Made by a program: the position numbers and the translations under genes
Source of the DNA: Trichobilharzia szidati
Taxonomy: Eukaryota > Platyhelminthes > Trematoda > Strigeidida > Schistosomatidae
Direction: 5' to 3'
Length of the DNA: 64,000 nt
NCBI GenBank assembly: GCA_944472155.2
Contig: OX235277.1
Span: 23,694,804-23,758,803, forward strand
Notes under the pieces: model-generated
Told to the model about the DNA's origin: nothing
Database searches by the model: none
Seen by the model: the letters and a program-made list of their open reading frames with translations, nothing else
Shown: piece after piece, positions 47,790 through 59,449 of the stretch
How positions within the stretch are numbered: position 1 is the first letter of the stretch
Layout of the letters: each line of letters begins with the position of its first letter

Positions 47790-48382
47790 ATCTGGTGTGC
47801 CATGTCACTCGACAGTCTAATCAACCTGTGTCTGATCTATCTCCACTTTTTTTGGGTAATAAGTTGTTGATTGGTTCGTTCCCAGAGTTTATTGGTGCTT
47901 ATCCTTGCTGTCTGGCCATTCAATCCTCAGTATGGAGTCAGCAAACGCAACTGTTGACAACATTCTGCATAGCCTGCTTGAAATGCTTTTCCAGACACAC
48001 ACATCTTTTGATTTATTGTCAGAAATCACTAATTTTCATAGAAATAAGAACAAATTAGTTCAGCGAAGAGTCTCTTTTCGGCGAATTCATTCACTTAGCT
48101 GTACAGTCGAAAATATATATACAATTATTTTGTGTGTGTGTGTGTGTACATTAGGTTTGTCAAAATCAAAATAACAGTTAGTGTGAGTTGTTGATGACAT
48201 CATCAAAATAATTAAGAAATTAAAATGTGTGATTAATTATCAAAATTGCTGGGTGAATTCATATGAACTGTGATGAAGATTTGACCGGATAGTAGCAAAA
48301 TAATTGAGCGCTGAGTGAGAAGTAGACATTTATAAAATTATACTTTTAAAATCTCAGCGAAATTGAAATGATTAATTCCAAC

Positions 48383-48416
48383 GTTTCGTTCGGCAATCTG
48401 GTCCGAACTTCTTCAG
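48383..48416 (-). ncRNA. hammerhead-type core in pLTR
   Basis: Same minus-strand core as at 3621-3654: CTGAAGA, fully paired GTTCGG/CCGAAC stem, GAAAC. Confidence 0.45.
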
Positions 48417-48757
48417 GGAAATTAATCGAATTAAAATAAACAGGTTTATATATAAAAGGAACAACTCATGTTTTTTTAAATTTTGTCCAATCATGAGTCA
48501 TGCAACAGTCATCAACATGTATAATAAATAAAATAGTATGTTTATATACAAAAATACATCTCTTGTTTTAAATTGTTTATCCTGTCATGTGAATCAAGAA
48601 ACAGCTATCAATAATAGTAATATAATAAACAAAACAAAACAAAAAATTTTATATGAACTGTGATCAAAATTTGACCTCCGACTTTCAAAATTAGTCTACT
48701 TTTGTAAAAAATTTATATTTGTAAAGTCTCAGCGAGATTCAAATGAGTAATTCCAAC

Positions 48758-48791
48758 GTTTCGTTCCGCAATCTGGTCCGAACTTCTTCAG
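48758..48791 (-). ncRNA. hammerhead-type core in pLTR, one stem mismatch
   Basis: As above, but stem II pairs GTTCGG with CGGAAC, leaving a mismatch. Probably weakened. Confidence 0.35.
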
Positions 48792-49651
48792 GGAAATTAA
48801 TCGAAATTAACATAACAGAGGTTTTATATATAAAAGGCACATCTATTCTTTTTAAAAACTTTGTCCAATCATGAGTCATCCAACAATTATCAAAAGGTAT
48901 AATAAACAAAATTTTATGAGCTGTGATCAAAATTTTACAAATGTCTACTTCTCACTCGGCGCCCAAATATTTTAGAACTATTCTGTCAAATCTTGACGAC
49001 AGTTCTTTTGAATTATTTTGCTATCGAATTAAATTAACAAAGGAACTGTTTAACTGGTACAATCATCGTGTTTTCACTCTCCGTTGTCTGCAACAGAATG
49101 CATATCCGAAATCCGTAGATGTCGAGTCACCTGACAACTCCAGTAGGTCGAATAAAGCAGCTCAATCTTCAGAAAGAAGGCAAAGCAATGAGTCCGACAG
49201 GGTGCTTATACTAAACTCGAATCCTAAACACCATAATTTTGAAAATACGTCTAATCATAAAATTCTAAATACTAGCAGTTTGAACAGACATGAAGGCGTG
49301 ATGTAAGCTGATGCATAGGAAAATCCTTATTAATAAATAAAAATGGATATGTATCACTAATTATTAATACTTGTTCAAAATTCTCGACTGTCCATATCTT
49401 CTAATGGAAACGTTAAGAAATGTTTTGCAACTGTTTACCCACACACACATACACACTCTGTTCAAAGTGTTTAACAAAGGTAGACCGATATTTGTAAGTC
49501 CGAGGTCAAATTTTGATCATAGCTCATAAATATTTTGTTTATTATACTTGTTGGTACTTTTTGAATGACTCATGATTGGACAAATTTTTAAAAACAAATG
49601 ATGTTCCTTTTTATATATAAACCTATGTAATGTTAATTTCGATTAATTTCC

Positions 49652-49685
49652 CTGAAGAAGTTCGGACCAGATTGCCGAACGAAAC
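49652..49685 (+). ncRNA. hammerhead-type core in inverted pLTR
   Basis: CTGAAGA, GTTCGG, nine-base loop, CCGAAC, GAAAC on the plus strand, facing the two cores at 48.4 and 48.8 kb. Confidence 0.45.
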
Positions 49686-49765
49686 GTTGGAATTACTTAT
49701 TTCAATCTCGCTGAGATTTTACAAATATAATTTTATAAATGTCTAAGTGGGTGAAGATTGGTTAG

Positions 49766-49899
49766 ATGTGAGTAGGATTACGTAATATAGACATGTTTAG
49801 AAAGATTAGATGTTAGTGAAGGAGTATGGAGACAATTATGAAAATAAACTAGATAATAGGTGGAAAGATGTCTATATTACGTAACCCTACTCACATCTT
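49766..49899. repeat. imperfect inverted repeat, about 32-base arms
   Basis: GTGAGTAGGATTACGTAATA near 49769 is matched by TATTACGTAACCCTACTCAC near 49875-49895 with one base difference. The intervening 70 bases show no coding signal. Confidence 0.7.
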
Positions 49900-50722
49900 A
49901 CAAATCTTTACCCCGCTTAGTTACAACTTTGATTATTAATCACACATTTTAATTTCTTAATTATTTTGATGATGTCATCAACAACTCACACTAACTGTTA
50001 TTTTGATTTTGACAAACCTAATGTACACACACACAAAATAATTGTATATATATTTGCGTTTGTTCAGCTAAGTGAATGAATTCGCCGAAAAGAGACTCTT
50101 CGCTAAACTAATTTGTTCTTATTTCAATGTCTTAATGGGTATTTTTCCCGAATTTTCATAGAAACGCTGAGAAAACGTTAATTAATACGTTGGATAACTT
50201 AAGTAATGAAATAAAATGACAGCAGAAACATCAGTGATAAATACATCTCCTTCGAAATAATTATGAAGATATGAAAAGCTCGAACTGTTAGTCTCAACAT
50301 AAATAAAAAACGATTTAAGGCATGGAACGTTTTACCACATAAGCAAGAAACATTTTCAAATGTACTTATGGTTCCGAAAACTGTCGGGATTGGAATGTGA
50401 CACTCAAATCTACAAAATGACCCAGAGACAGTCTCAAGAGAAACAGTCAGTAATCGCAATGCGTGCCCTGGCAGACAGTCGCCCAATACGATGACACATT
50501 TAGCAAATTTTATTGCAAACATGTATTGAGTTCCATCAGAGTAAATGACACTTGTGCAAGTGTTCGTCTGATATACAAACACACCCATACATTATTAACA
50601 TCTTATGCCAACAAACACTCGATTTTACACATGTACTCGAAACCACAAACAATTAATTACTAATTTCACCTAACAACTCTGAAATGGCACTCTCATGAAC
50701 ATTCACATCTGCTCTTCATTAG

Positions 50723-50776
50723 GTGAACTAGTTCCCGATGAAGTCTTGGCAGAAACGGAATTTATCCAATCAAGAG
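50723..50776 (+). CDS. MEG-type exon downstream of gene B (D1)
   Basis: 54 bases between CTCTTCATTAG and GTAAAC, phase 1. Encodes ELVPDEVLAETEFIQSR. In frame after gene B exon 12 (junction codon AGT). Confidence 0.7.
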
Positions 50777-51235
50777 GTAAACAAATATTTGAACAAGTAT
50801 TAAATTTCAAGCACACATCCAACTCTGTTATTTTGAATCATGCAGAAGCAATGATTTGTGCTAGTCCATTGTGAGTGATTGACAGCACCCTCGAGTGGCT
50901 GAGGATGTTGCCTAGTAAAGCGATGCGAGCTCCTCAACTAAACCATCAAGCTCAGTGAACACAACTACATGAGAAGACACTCATCCAACTTGGATCTATT
51001 ATCCTACCATAATGCCTAAATTCTACTCTAAAATTATCTACAACAACTGAGCGAGTAGGTTCTCAGTCATGATGAATAATCAGCATCACCTGCAACTGCT
51101 TCCCTTCTCAAGTGTGTATGCATGCGTTCGAAGTGAGCAATAATATGTGGACTTGGAGAACACACATTTCATGCTGACTGTTTGATTGGATTATCTTGCA
51201 GTTTGCTTCATTTCATTTCTTTTCCATTTGTTCAG

Positions 51236-51289
51236 AGAATGTTGAGCGGAAATGTTTGCTAATGTCAGGAATGCAACTTGATCAAACTG
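51236..51289 (+). CDS. MEG-type exon D2
   Basis: 54 bases between CATTTGTTCAG and GTAAGT, phase 1. Encodes ENVERKCLLMSGMQLDQT. Confidence 0.7.
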
Positions 51290-51974
51290 GTAAGTCCTAG
51301 TTTCTTCGATTGTTTGTTGCGAATTGACACATATCTGTGCCAACTGACCGTTACCTGCAATGCGATCAATTTATTGTTTATGGTGTAATGTGATATCTGT
51401 GCTTTCTGATTGTCAACATAAAATCTTCTTGTGACTGATATGCAAGGGTGAGTTAAATGTCTGTAATGAGTCTGAATTAGTCGTATCTATCATGAGAGCA
51501 TCTGTTCTGCTCAAGTGATACCAATATTACTTATACGCATCTCAAAGTACTGTGATTCATCCATTCACCGATGCATCTATCCATGCACGCATTCCATACG
51601 TGACGTATATTTTACCATGTTATTATTGTGGTTATTCCTTAAGGTCCTGAGTGGAACCTGGGACTTGAAAAGCATCTCTCCACTTACACTGTTTTCTGCA
51701 ATCGTCTTGAGCTGACCCCACGATCGCTCATTAGTTCCTATCTCCTCTTCTTTCGAATTAAAGCTGTGCTCCTCGCTTTTTTGGGTTAGGACGTTTTGTC
51801 AAGCGTGTGTGATGACCCTCAGTGCGTGACTAATCCATCCGTATTTTTTTCTGAATGTTTAGTGGGTGACAGGTTCTTGGTTTATTTGTTGACAGAGCTG
51901 AAATTTAAGAATGCTTTCTAGGAAGCCATTTGATCTTAGGCAAAGTTTCTGACCGATCCAGAAGAAATGAATTA

Positions 51975-52195
51975 CTATTTTTTTCCTTAACGTTCCCCAG
52001 TGGAACATAAGGCTTCAAGCTAGTGGCTTGAAGTCTCCGTAGCAGTGATGGGGTTGCTAGCCTCATGCCCAACCTTTCGTCTTCACCAGCATTATTTCTT
52101 GCTTAGGGAGGAAAAGGAGTGCGTCGGCCGAGGATCGACCCCCGGACCATGTGCATGGTCGGCGAGCGTCATAACCGCTGTGTCACCAACGCATA
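51975..52195 (-). repeat. tRNA-derived SINE, family B
   Basis: On the minus strand a tRNA-like head (GTGCGTTGGTGACACAGCGG), body GGTTGGGCATGAGGCTAGCA and tail CTTGAAGCCTTATGTTCCAC. It abuts the Sm-alpha copy at 52196. Confidence 0.75.
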
Positions 52196-52340
52196 AACCA
52201 GGGAGTACTGGGCAGCCGCTGTTTCATCCTAGCTTGGGAATCATCGGCAGTTCGCACCCACTGGGATTCTAACCCAGGACCTTCCGGTTACAAGGCAAGC
52301 TCGTATACCATTCAGCCACTGGGACCCGAAATGCTGTAGT
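52196..52340 (-). repeat. Sm-alpha-type SINE with recognisable hammerhead region
   Basis: Minus-strand order: tRNA-like head (CCAGTGGCTGAATGGTATAC, then GGTCCTGGGTTAGAATCC), core CCGATGATTCCCAAGCTAGG followed by ATGAAACAG, then the tail start. The core nearly keeps CTGATGA and GAAA, making it one of the better-preserved ribozyme relics here. Confidence 0.7.
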
Positions 52341-52877
52341 TAAAAGAAATCTCTCTGTCTGAGGGAATTGGCAACATTCAAATTTCCCCCACTAAAAAAA
52401 TTAAATGGTACATGTTGTTAGTCTTCTCTGGAAGCACTCCATTTCCAGTTCTCTGATAATATGTTACTCATATCTCTCCTAGACAAAGCAGCTGTTCCCC
52501 ATCTACGGGACTTCACCAGTTCTCTAACTGATGTCAAGCAGTGATGTAAACCAATCCCACATCCGTTTGTTCACTCAATATCACCTACCCTCTGGGTGAA
52601 TATGGAACAAATGTCCTGTGTATCCACTTGCGTGAGAGGTTTAGCAGTAGAATTCTTGCCAACCAATCACGTGGTGGCGACAAAAGCTGTTAAAATTACA
52701 CCTCATCCTCTGAAATATCAAGATTTCAAGTTCTCTAGAGCCATATGCTCCACTCAGAGCTCAAAGCATGCAAAACGAATATCTACTTGTCACTCATAAC
52801 TTTTGAATGACTTTGCCTTCTTCAATTCTATGTGCCTGCTAACCACTTCGATCAATATCCGCATATTTTCTTCACAG

Positions 52878-52946
52878 CTCTCGACGAATTCCTGACGAAA
52901 TCAAATTTGACAAATGTACCAATTTCTGAATTCAAAAATGCTGTTG
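52878..52946 (+). CDS. MEG-type exon D3
   Basis: 69 bases between TTTTCTTCACAG and GTAAGC, phase 1. Encodes LDEFLTKSNLTNVPISEFKN and more, with sequon NLT. Confidence 0.75.
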
Positions 52947-53219
52947 GTAAGCGAAAAATTGTGCGGTTGCGATCCTGTTTTTCTCTCATGTGAAGCAATT
53001 TCAAATACTGACAACACTTTGCAAACTTAAACAAAGAAGGTCTGTGTGTTTATCTGCAGGACACACGGAACTAAACCCACACAACACGTGTTGAAAAGCT
53101 AAGGCATCATACTTGGAAGGAAATTTCACGTGGATGAGACTATCATAGAATATTCAAGAGTTATTCTGTAAGGATTGGATTTCCTTCAAGTTTGATCGTA
53201 GTTTAAGATTAGTAAGAGA

Positions 53220-53690
53220 ACCACTCGAGAACATCAAGGAGTACTGAACAGCTGTTCCTTCCTATTTTGGGGTAATTCGTCAGTACGCTGCCACATTTTC
53301 TTTGGTGATTGAATCAAGGATCTGCACGTGATGGCAACAAGCTTGTTAGACATTCAACTAAGAGAGGCCATAGTCCAGCTGCTCTTGAATTCAGACAAGA
53401 AGTACTTCGTGATTTTATCGCATCCGCCAGTCAATGTCGTAGGCGAGTATTTTTATCACTTTCCACTTAGTGAAACCCACTGGTCGAAACTCGTCGCTAG
53501 AACTCCAGTCAACTTCGTCTTGTAGATAACGACTAGCGGGCGTCATAACCTGAAGGTTTTTGGTCCCACCGCCGACAGGTGACTTCATGCGTGTGTACTG
53601 TAAGTGAATCTCAAACTTGGAATGGACAACCAGCTGGGCAGTATTCCCAGCTGCTCTTCAGTTATTCTCTTACTGATATCAATTCGTGAT
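53220..53690. repeat. two Sm-alpha-type SINE remnants in opposite orientation
   Basis: 53220-53300 carries the tail block in minus orientation (AGAGAACCACTCGAGAACAT); 53520-53690 carries a decayed copy in plus orientation (AGCTGGGCAGTATTCCCAGC, TCTCTTACTGATATCAATTC). Confidence 0.5.
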
Positions 53691-53949
53691 CCAAACATGG
53701 AACAAATCGAATCCGTGCAAACTGAATCTTGGAAGTAAAGCCAGTTGTCTACGGCACAGCTGATCACAGTAATCATATCTATTTAAATGGTTTATTCACA
53801 GCAGCCATATTCTTATCATAACGAGTGGTGAAAAGTGTTACAAATGTGAACTATATTTAATCAGTGTAAGGAGATGGCGAAAGCGATGAAGTAGCGACTG
53901 AAGAAAGAAAGAATTAACAGGACAATCCACGGTAGATCACAAAATCCTG

Positions 53950-54540
53950 CTATACGCATCAATAAGGCACCTGTTGTTCGATCTCTGCTGCTTCTCTATG
54001 TCGTGATAACCAACTATTACTGTCTTTCTGTCATTCGGAAGGCTACCTCGCAGTCTTTCACTTAATGACAATAATTTTTGAACATGTTCATAAATCCTCT
54101 TTGTATATACCGTCTCAGTTCTTCCTGTATAAATTGTGCTGCAAGTACAGGCAAATGAATGAATGCAGTTTCAGGTTTCGTGAGGCACTCTCACGTCCAG
54201 ATTTGTTTCCCTGAGCATGTTATTCGTGTTGTAGGCTATTACTATTACTACCATTACTAATCTAGTACTACAGCTTTTTCTAATTTCGCAGTAGGACGCG
54301 CTACAGCAATACATGTGTTCTGCAGTCGGCCAATATCTGGGAAACTCATTTTTTCGCCTTTGATGAATAGCAATCTGAAGAATGCATTCTTCTTTCGTAC
54401 AATTATTTCAATCAATTTCTCATTATTTCACTTGGCGTATTCACTGATAAACTTAGTGGGGTATCCATTGCCAATGGCTATATTACGAATTCGACCCAAT
54501 TATTCGTCGATCAACTCTTAAGAAGACACGATACAGCTGG
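53950..54540 (-). mobile_element. Penelope-like element remnant, thumb to GIY-YIG region
   Basis: Minus-strand translation gives RNIAIGNGYPTKFISEYAK and, further on, CSTIYTGRTE and RIYEHVQKL, the layout of the Penelope linker and GIY-YIG domain, with stops and shifts. A plus-strand frame at 54292-54521 is an antisense shadow. Confidence 0.6.
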
Positions 54541-54759
54541 CGGTGTGAAGCAATGCATTGACTGGACTTCTTTTATATTGAAATAGGACAGAAGCTGTTA
54601 AGTGGTAAATATTGACCTGTCCAAGTCAACGTCTGTTAAATCCCATTTGATGATACATAGCCATCTTCATTTCTTAGTAAGACTCAGGTCTTAGACTTGT
54701 CCATTTTATTCTATTTGCTAAAGTCGTCTTCATCCGACTCAGTGATTGTCAATTAGCCT

Positions 54760-55480
54760 TCGTTTACTCCTAACACCATCTTTCCAATACCACCTTCAGA
54801 CGCTCAACTCATCGCTGTACATTCAGGTTTCGTTCGACGCCTGGCATGGAGCATTAATTCACTAAACTGTTTCCTCAGCGTGTGTCCGATTCATTTCTAT
54901 CTCCCTTGCCTATTTGTTTGGCAACAATTTCTTAATTGGTTCATTGTTAGAGATTCTTGTCGCTCATCTATTTAGACTATCTGGTCTCCATGCGGAGTAA
55001 GTGAAGGTAGCAGTCTGTTGAATAGATTCTGAAGTAGCCTGTTGTAAATGCTTCTCACAACACGTGAAGTCCCTCAACTGTGAAGAAGAACTGAACAACT
55101 TGACACTAGTACTGAAATTCCGAATTTTGTTCTTTGTGGTTAGTGCAGGGGATTTCCAAAGTGACTTCAGAGTAATGAAAGTCTGCATTTCCATTCCGAA
55201 ACTGACCAGCTTTGACATCTCCATCCGTGCCAACTGAGTGTAGTTGAAACGATGTCGACATAAATGAAAGAAGCAACTTCCTTCAAATTTTCCCCACTGA
55301 CGGTGATTATCCCTTTCTGGTGGTGGTGTTGTTGTTTGGTTGGTTGGTTATCTTCTTCACCTCTATTCTTTCTGTGTTCATTTGAAATCTTGTCTTCCCT
55401 ACACGCCTATTCTACCAGCTTGTTGCATTTTGCCTGTATACATTCTGGTGTGTCTGTGACATTTGTGTGAACTAAATTGA
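54760..55480 (-). mobile_element. RTE-type retrotransposon 3' remnant
   Basis: Minus strand: TTFKLSTSSLT-like remnants, a KSLWKSPALTTKNKIRNFST stretch (cf. RIGKAR downstream region), stops throughout. Confidence 0.6.
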
Positions 55481-55509
55481 ATAGCTTGAGACGATTCTAT
55501 GCTTGACTT

Positions 55510-56230
55510 TTGCTCTCACACATGTATTATTATTATTGTTCCCTTGGGTTCCTAGTGGAACATAGGGCTTCAAGTCCACGTCTCAACTTGCTTCTATCTT
55601 CTGCTATACTCTTCACCTGCATCCATGTTAGTACATACTGTTTCACCCACTCATCACACGATCTCCTCCATGTCACTTTTGGACATCAAACTTGCCGCTT
55701 TCTTTTCGAGTTCCACTCGACGGCCTGACGCGCGATGTCACCCAGCGGCCTTCTCAGCGAATGTCCAATTCATCTCCACCTTATCCTGCATATTGTTTGA
55801 GCGATTGATTTCTGTTTTGTTTGTCCCCATAGTTTCTTGTTGATGATTCTTTCCGGCCATCTGACCTTCAGAATAGAACGAAGAGAGTTGTTGATAAAGG
55901 TCTGCAACAGGCTGTTGGTAATATTCTTTGTGACCCGCCAAGTTTCTGATCCGTATAGAAGAACTGACTGACTTGACGTTTGTATTGAAAGTCCGAATTT
56001 TGTTGTTGATGCTGAGTGACGAAGATTTCCAGGTCGGTTCCAGGTTGATGAATGTATTTCTCGCCTTTCCGATTCTCGATTTGACATCCTCGTCCGTTTC
56101 TCCTGTAGTTGAGACAATGCTCCCTAGATAAGTGAATGAAGTAACCACTTTCAAATCCCTCCAGTTGATGGTGATTGGCGCTTTTATTAGCTTCATTGTA
56201 TCATTTAGATGTTTGAAAAGTCTTTGAATC
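55510..56230 (-). mobile_element. RTE-type retrotransposon 3' part, fairly well preserved
   Basis: The minus-strand frame 56196-55738 encodes INWRDLKVVTSFTYLGSIVS, TGETDEDVKSRIGKARNTF and SSLSINNKIRTFNTNVK, the RTE region after the reverse transcriptase. It ends with the family tail CTTGAAGCCCTATGTTCCAC near 55575-55555. The 5' part is missing. Confidence 0.8.
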
Positions 56231-56745
56231 TCCCTCTCCCTCTCTCCCTATATCCATCTCTATCTCTACATCCACTTGAGCCACCTGACATGGTGGTCAC
56301 ATTGCAGACTTGATTAATAAAATTCACTCTGTACCAGCAACACGGACCAGACGTTTTACAATCATTTCTATCTAGTGATCAGGGGATCCATTGCTTCCTT
56401 AAAAGAGCTGAATCGCGAGCCAGTAAAGCTCAGTGATAATTTCTTTGACTGCAGGTACCGTTGGATGAATGTAAGTAGGAATCTCAGAAGGGAACAAGTT
56501 GTTCCTTCAAGATTGCAGGTATTACATTACTGAGTGATGGATGCCAACCAACACAACAAGCGGGACACCTAAGTGTCACGCAGAGCTCTCTGCTTGTAGA
56601 TCATATCATGACTCATAGAATTAAGACACAAACACTGAAATAAGAAGGAGGAGAAATAGGCAATATGCTATGTAAACATTCACCTGTGTCTACGAAGATA
56701 TCTGCTCAATTAATATTTCCCCCTGACATTATTTCACATGTTTAG

Positions 56746-56802
56746 TTCAAATGATTTCTGCAGTACAAAAGGTTGAGAAGCTCAGAATTGCCAGGTTTCC
56801 CA
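56746..56802 (+). CDS. MEG-type exon D4
   Basis: 57 bases between TCACATGTTTAG and GTAAGT, phase 1. Encodes VQMISAVQKVEKLRIARFP. Confidence 0.7.
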
Positions 56803-56852
56803 GTAAGTTCAAATTTCACTCATAATACGGTAATGCATACATTTATGTTTAG

Positions 56853-56921
56853 ACGAGTCGCCAACGAGTATTATAAATATAGCAGTCAAAACAATGGTAC
56901 GAGAGGCTTTTCATAAATTTG
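56853..56921 (+). CDS. MEG-type exon D5
   Basis: 69 bases between TTTATGTTTAG and GTAAGT, phase 1, only 50 bases after D4, the same tiny intron length as between exons 6 and 7 of gene A. Encodes NESPTSIINIAVKTMVREAF and more, with sequon NES. Confidence 0.75.
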
Positions 56922-57416
56922 GTAAGTGATTCAGAGGCAAATTACATACTATTCATTTTTCAGGTAGATAAATATTTAGCTGTCTTGTAATTACCAACAT
57001 ATTAACTATCTAAAGAACTTTACAGGAAATTAAATTACCTAACAGAATCATGCGACCATTCTATCAATTCGTCAATCCAATTTTTAGAGGGAATCAAAAA
57101 CATTCAAGTAGAAGAAAATGAAATAATGATGTCCTTTGATGTCACAGCATTACATAGTTCAATTAGCTAGAAACAGAAACTATGGAACAATCACTCTATA
57201 GTGATGAAAACATAAAAACACAATGTTCAACTTGCACAGAACTCATAAAATTGTGCCTTACAACATACTTCTAATTCAATGCTCAAATATCTGAATGGAT
57301 TAAAAGAACACCAATGGGATCGCCCATATCAGGATTAATAGCTGAATCCTTTATGCAAAGATTAGAATTATTAGCTCTGCCTATAATTAAACCGGAAATC
57401 TGAGTACGTCACGTTG

Positions 57417-58403
57417 GTGCTTATTTATCATATTATTATTGTATCCTTTAATTCCTACAGGAACATAGGGCTTCAGCCGTGCGTCTCCATTGCGCTCGGT
57501 TCCCTGCTAGAGTCTTCACCTGGCTCCATGTCTGCCCACACGTTTTCATCTCCTCTTCACATGACCTCCTCCAAGTCACCCCCACACTGACGAACAACTC
57601 GCCGCTTCCCTTTCGGGTTCCACTTGAGCGATGGCTTGTCTAGTGATGTCACTTGATGGTTTTCCAAGAGTATGGCCAATCCATCTCCATTTCTTCCTGC
57701 ATATTTGTTTCACAGTTGGTTCCTGCTCTGTTGGTTCGCTCCCAAAGATCCCTGTTGCTGATCTTTTCTGGCCATCTGATCTTGAGTATTGAGCGAAAAC
57801 AACTGTTAATGAAGGTCTGTAGTTTGTTTGAGATGCTCTTTATGACGCGCTGGCCAAGTCTCTGATCCGCATAGTAGCACTGACTGACTTCACATTAGAG
57901 TTGAAAATCCTGATCTTATTTTTTTGATGCTGAGTGTTGTTGACCTCCACATAGACTTGAGAGTAGTGAAAGCTTACCTTGCCTTCCCGATCCTTGCTTT
58001 GATATCCTCGTCAGTTCCGCCTGTAGTTGAAACGATGCTTTTCAGGTAGGTGAAGGAGGTTGTTTCTTCAAGGTTCCTCCCATTTATGCTGATTGTTGTC
58101 TGTTGTTGTTGTTGCTGTTGGTGGTGTTGCTCAGGAATCTTCATAACCTCTGTTTTCTCTATGTCCACCTGAAGGTTTATCTTTGATCCTTCTTCTGCCA
58201 ACTTGTTGCTTTTCTCTTGCATGTCTTCCAATTTGTGAGAAATCAGACATATATCATCTGCGAAGTCCAGATCCTCCAAGGTTTCGCATAGGTCCATTTT
58301 ATGCCTGTTTCCTCATTGCCCGCTGTTTGTCGCATTATCCAATGTACTGCAATCAGGAGAATCACTGGCGATAGTAGGCCGCATTTTCTTACTCCTGTCC
58401 TGA
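57417..58403 (-). mobile_element. RTE-type element inserted into the Penelope-like element
   Basis: Flanked by CACGTTG at 57410-57416 and 58404-58410, a 7-base target site duplication. 5' truncated inside the reverse transcriptase (DLDFADDICLISHKLEDMQ, with an intact FADD box), it continues through TSFTYLKSIVSTTGGTDED to the 3' tail (minus strand near 57470-57430, AATAATAATATG). Younger than its host element. Confidence 0.85.
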
Positions 58404-59392
58404 CACGTTGATGATACATTTGTAATAATTAAGAGAAATGACTTATAATATACCCATAAATTAATAAACAACATATTTGAAGACATCTAATTCACAAGAG
58501 AAGAGGAGTTACAGAACAGAATCCTATTTTTAGACGTCTAAATCACGAGAACCAACACAGGAAATTTAGAAACAAATGTGTATAGAAAATCAACGCACAC
58601 AGATCAAATACTCAACTATACTAGTCATAATCCGATCACTCGCAAACGAAACTGTGTGCAGACATTGTTTAAAAGAGTTCAAACACATTGTATCACTCCA
58701 GTGTTGAAAAGAATGGAAGAAAACTACCTACAAACGGTCTTGAAAAAGAATGGTTATCCACAAAGTTTCATCAAAAAGTGTTTTAAATCAAATCACAAAA
58801 CCAACAAGAAACAATCAACAAAGACCACAAGAAAATTCATCCTATCATACATGAGAAATATCTCTGAAATAACAGCTAGAATACTGAAACCGTTTGATAT
58901 AGATACAGCACACAAGCCAGTCAAATCGCTCAATTCGATATTATGCAAAGCAAAAGATCCAACAGAAAAAGGGGATAAAATTAATACCATCTACAAAATA
59001 AATTGTATGAACTGTAACAAGCATTACATCGGCCAAAGTGGGCATCCCCTGCGAATCAGAATCCAAGAACACAAATCAGCCGTAAAAAGACATGATATAT
59101 ATTCTTTAGTATCAATGCATATAGAAAATTATGGACATCAATTTGATTGGGATAATGTCGAAATCTTAGACAGAGGACACGCCAAAAGCGCCAGGGAACG
59201 AATATGCAATTAACAAACACGGTAATATAGACAAAATATACCAACTAATAAAAAGTAAATCAGGTGAACAGAAAGTTTAAAATCCAAGTCAATAGATAAT
59301 GGTCAATACATATGTAAAGATGGTCACTGGGAGACGCAATTATATCATTCATGAAGACATTTAAATCATTTCACTTTATGCTAAATTTTGCG

Positions 59393-59422
59393 CTGAAGAT
59401 GTTGTCTAGAAGGAAGACGAAA
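59393..59422 (+). ncRNA. hammerhead-like core in 3' terminal repeat of the Penelope-like element
   Basis: CTGAAGA, GTCT/AGAC stem, GAAA, in sense with the element and about 180 bases after its coding end, where Penelope hammerheads are expected. Same subtype as 32023-32054. Confidence 0.4.
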
Positions 59423-59449
59423 GCTCCGCAACCAAACCAACCAGCTCAG

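Larger units (their letters stand above)
48030..50140. mobile_element. fold-back Penelope-like element
   Basis: Outer arms 48030-48245 and 49930-50140 are inverted copies. Inside them pLTR blocks face each other (48330-48460 and 48720-48830 against 49600-49740). Between lies a 127-codon frame (48923-49306) with KLTKELFNWYNHRVFTLRCL, possibly from the Penelope N-terminal region, and a module shared with 4255-4340. No reverse transcriptase, so non-autonomous. Confidence 0.65.
57040..59440 (+). mobile_element. Penelope-like element, 3' two thirds, split by an RTE insertion
   Basis: Left part (to 57416): palm motifs MMSFDVTALHSSI and TPMGSPISGLIAESFMQRLE. Right part (from 58404): HVDDTFVIIK (YVDD box with histidine for tyrosine), then frame 58578-59213 with the linker and GIY-YIG domain (TIYKINCMNCNKHYIGQSG, residues 137-155; RIRIQEHK, 159-166), then a 3' terminal repeat. 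Several stops; inactive. The endonuclease frame itself is intact over 211 codons, though it lost the end of the domain. Confidence 0.85.

Noticed and set aside
54292..54521. Long plus-strand frame after TTTCGCAG that fits exon D3
   Set aside because: It is antisense to a Penelope-like remnant on the minus strand, whose translation is recognisable.
57653..57865. 70-codon frame repeated identically at 62521-62733
   Set aside because: Identity reflects two similar RTE copies; the frame is antisense to the element.
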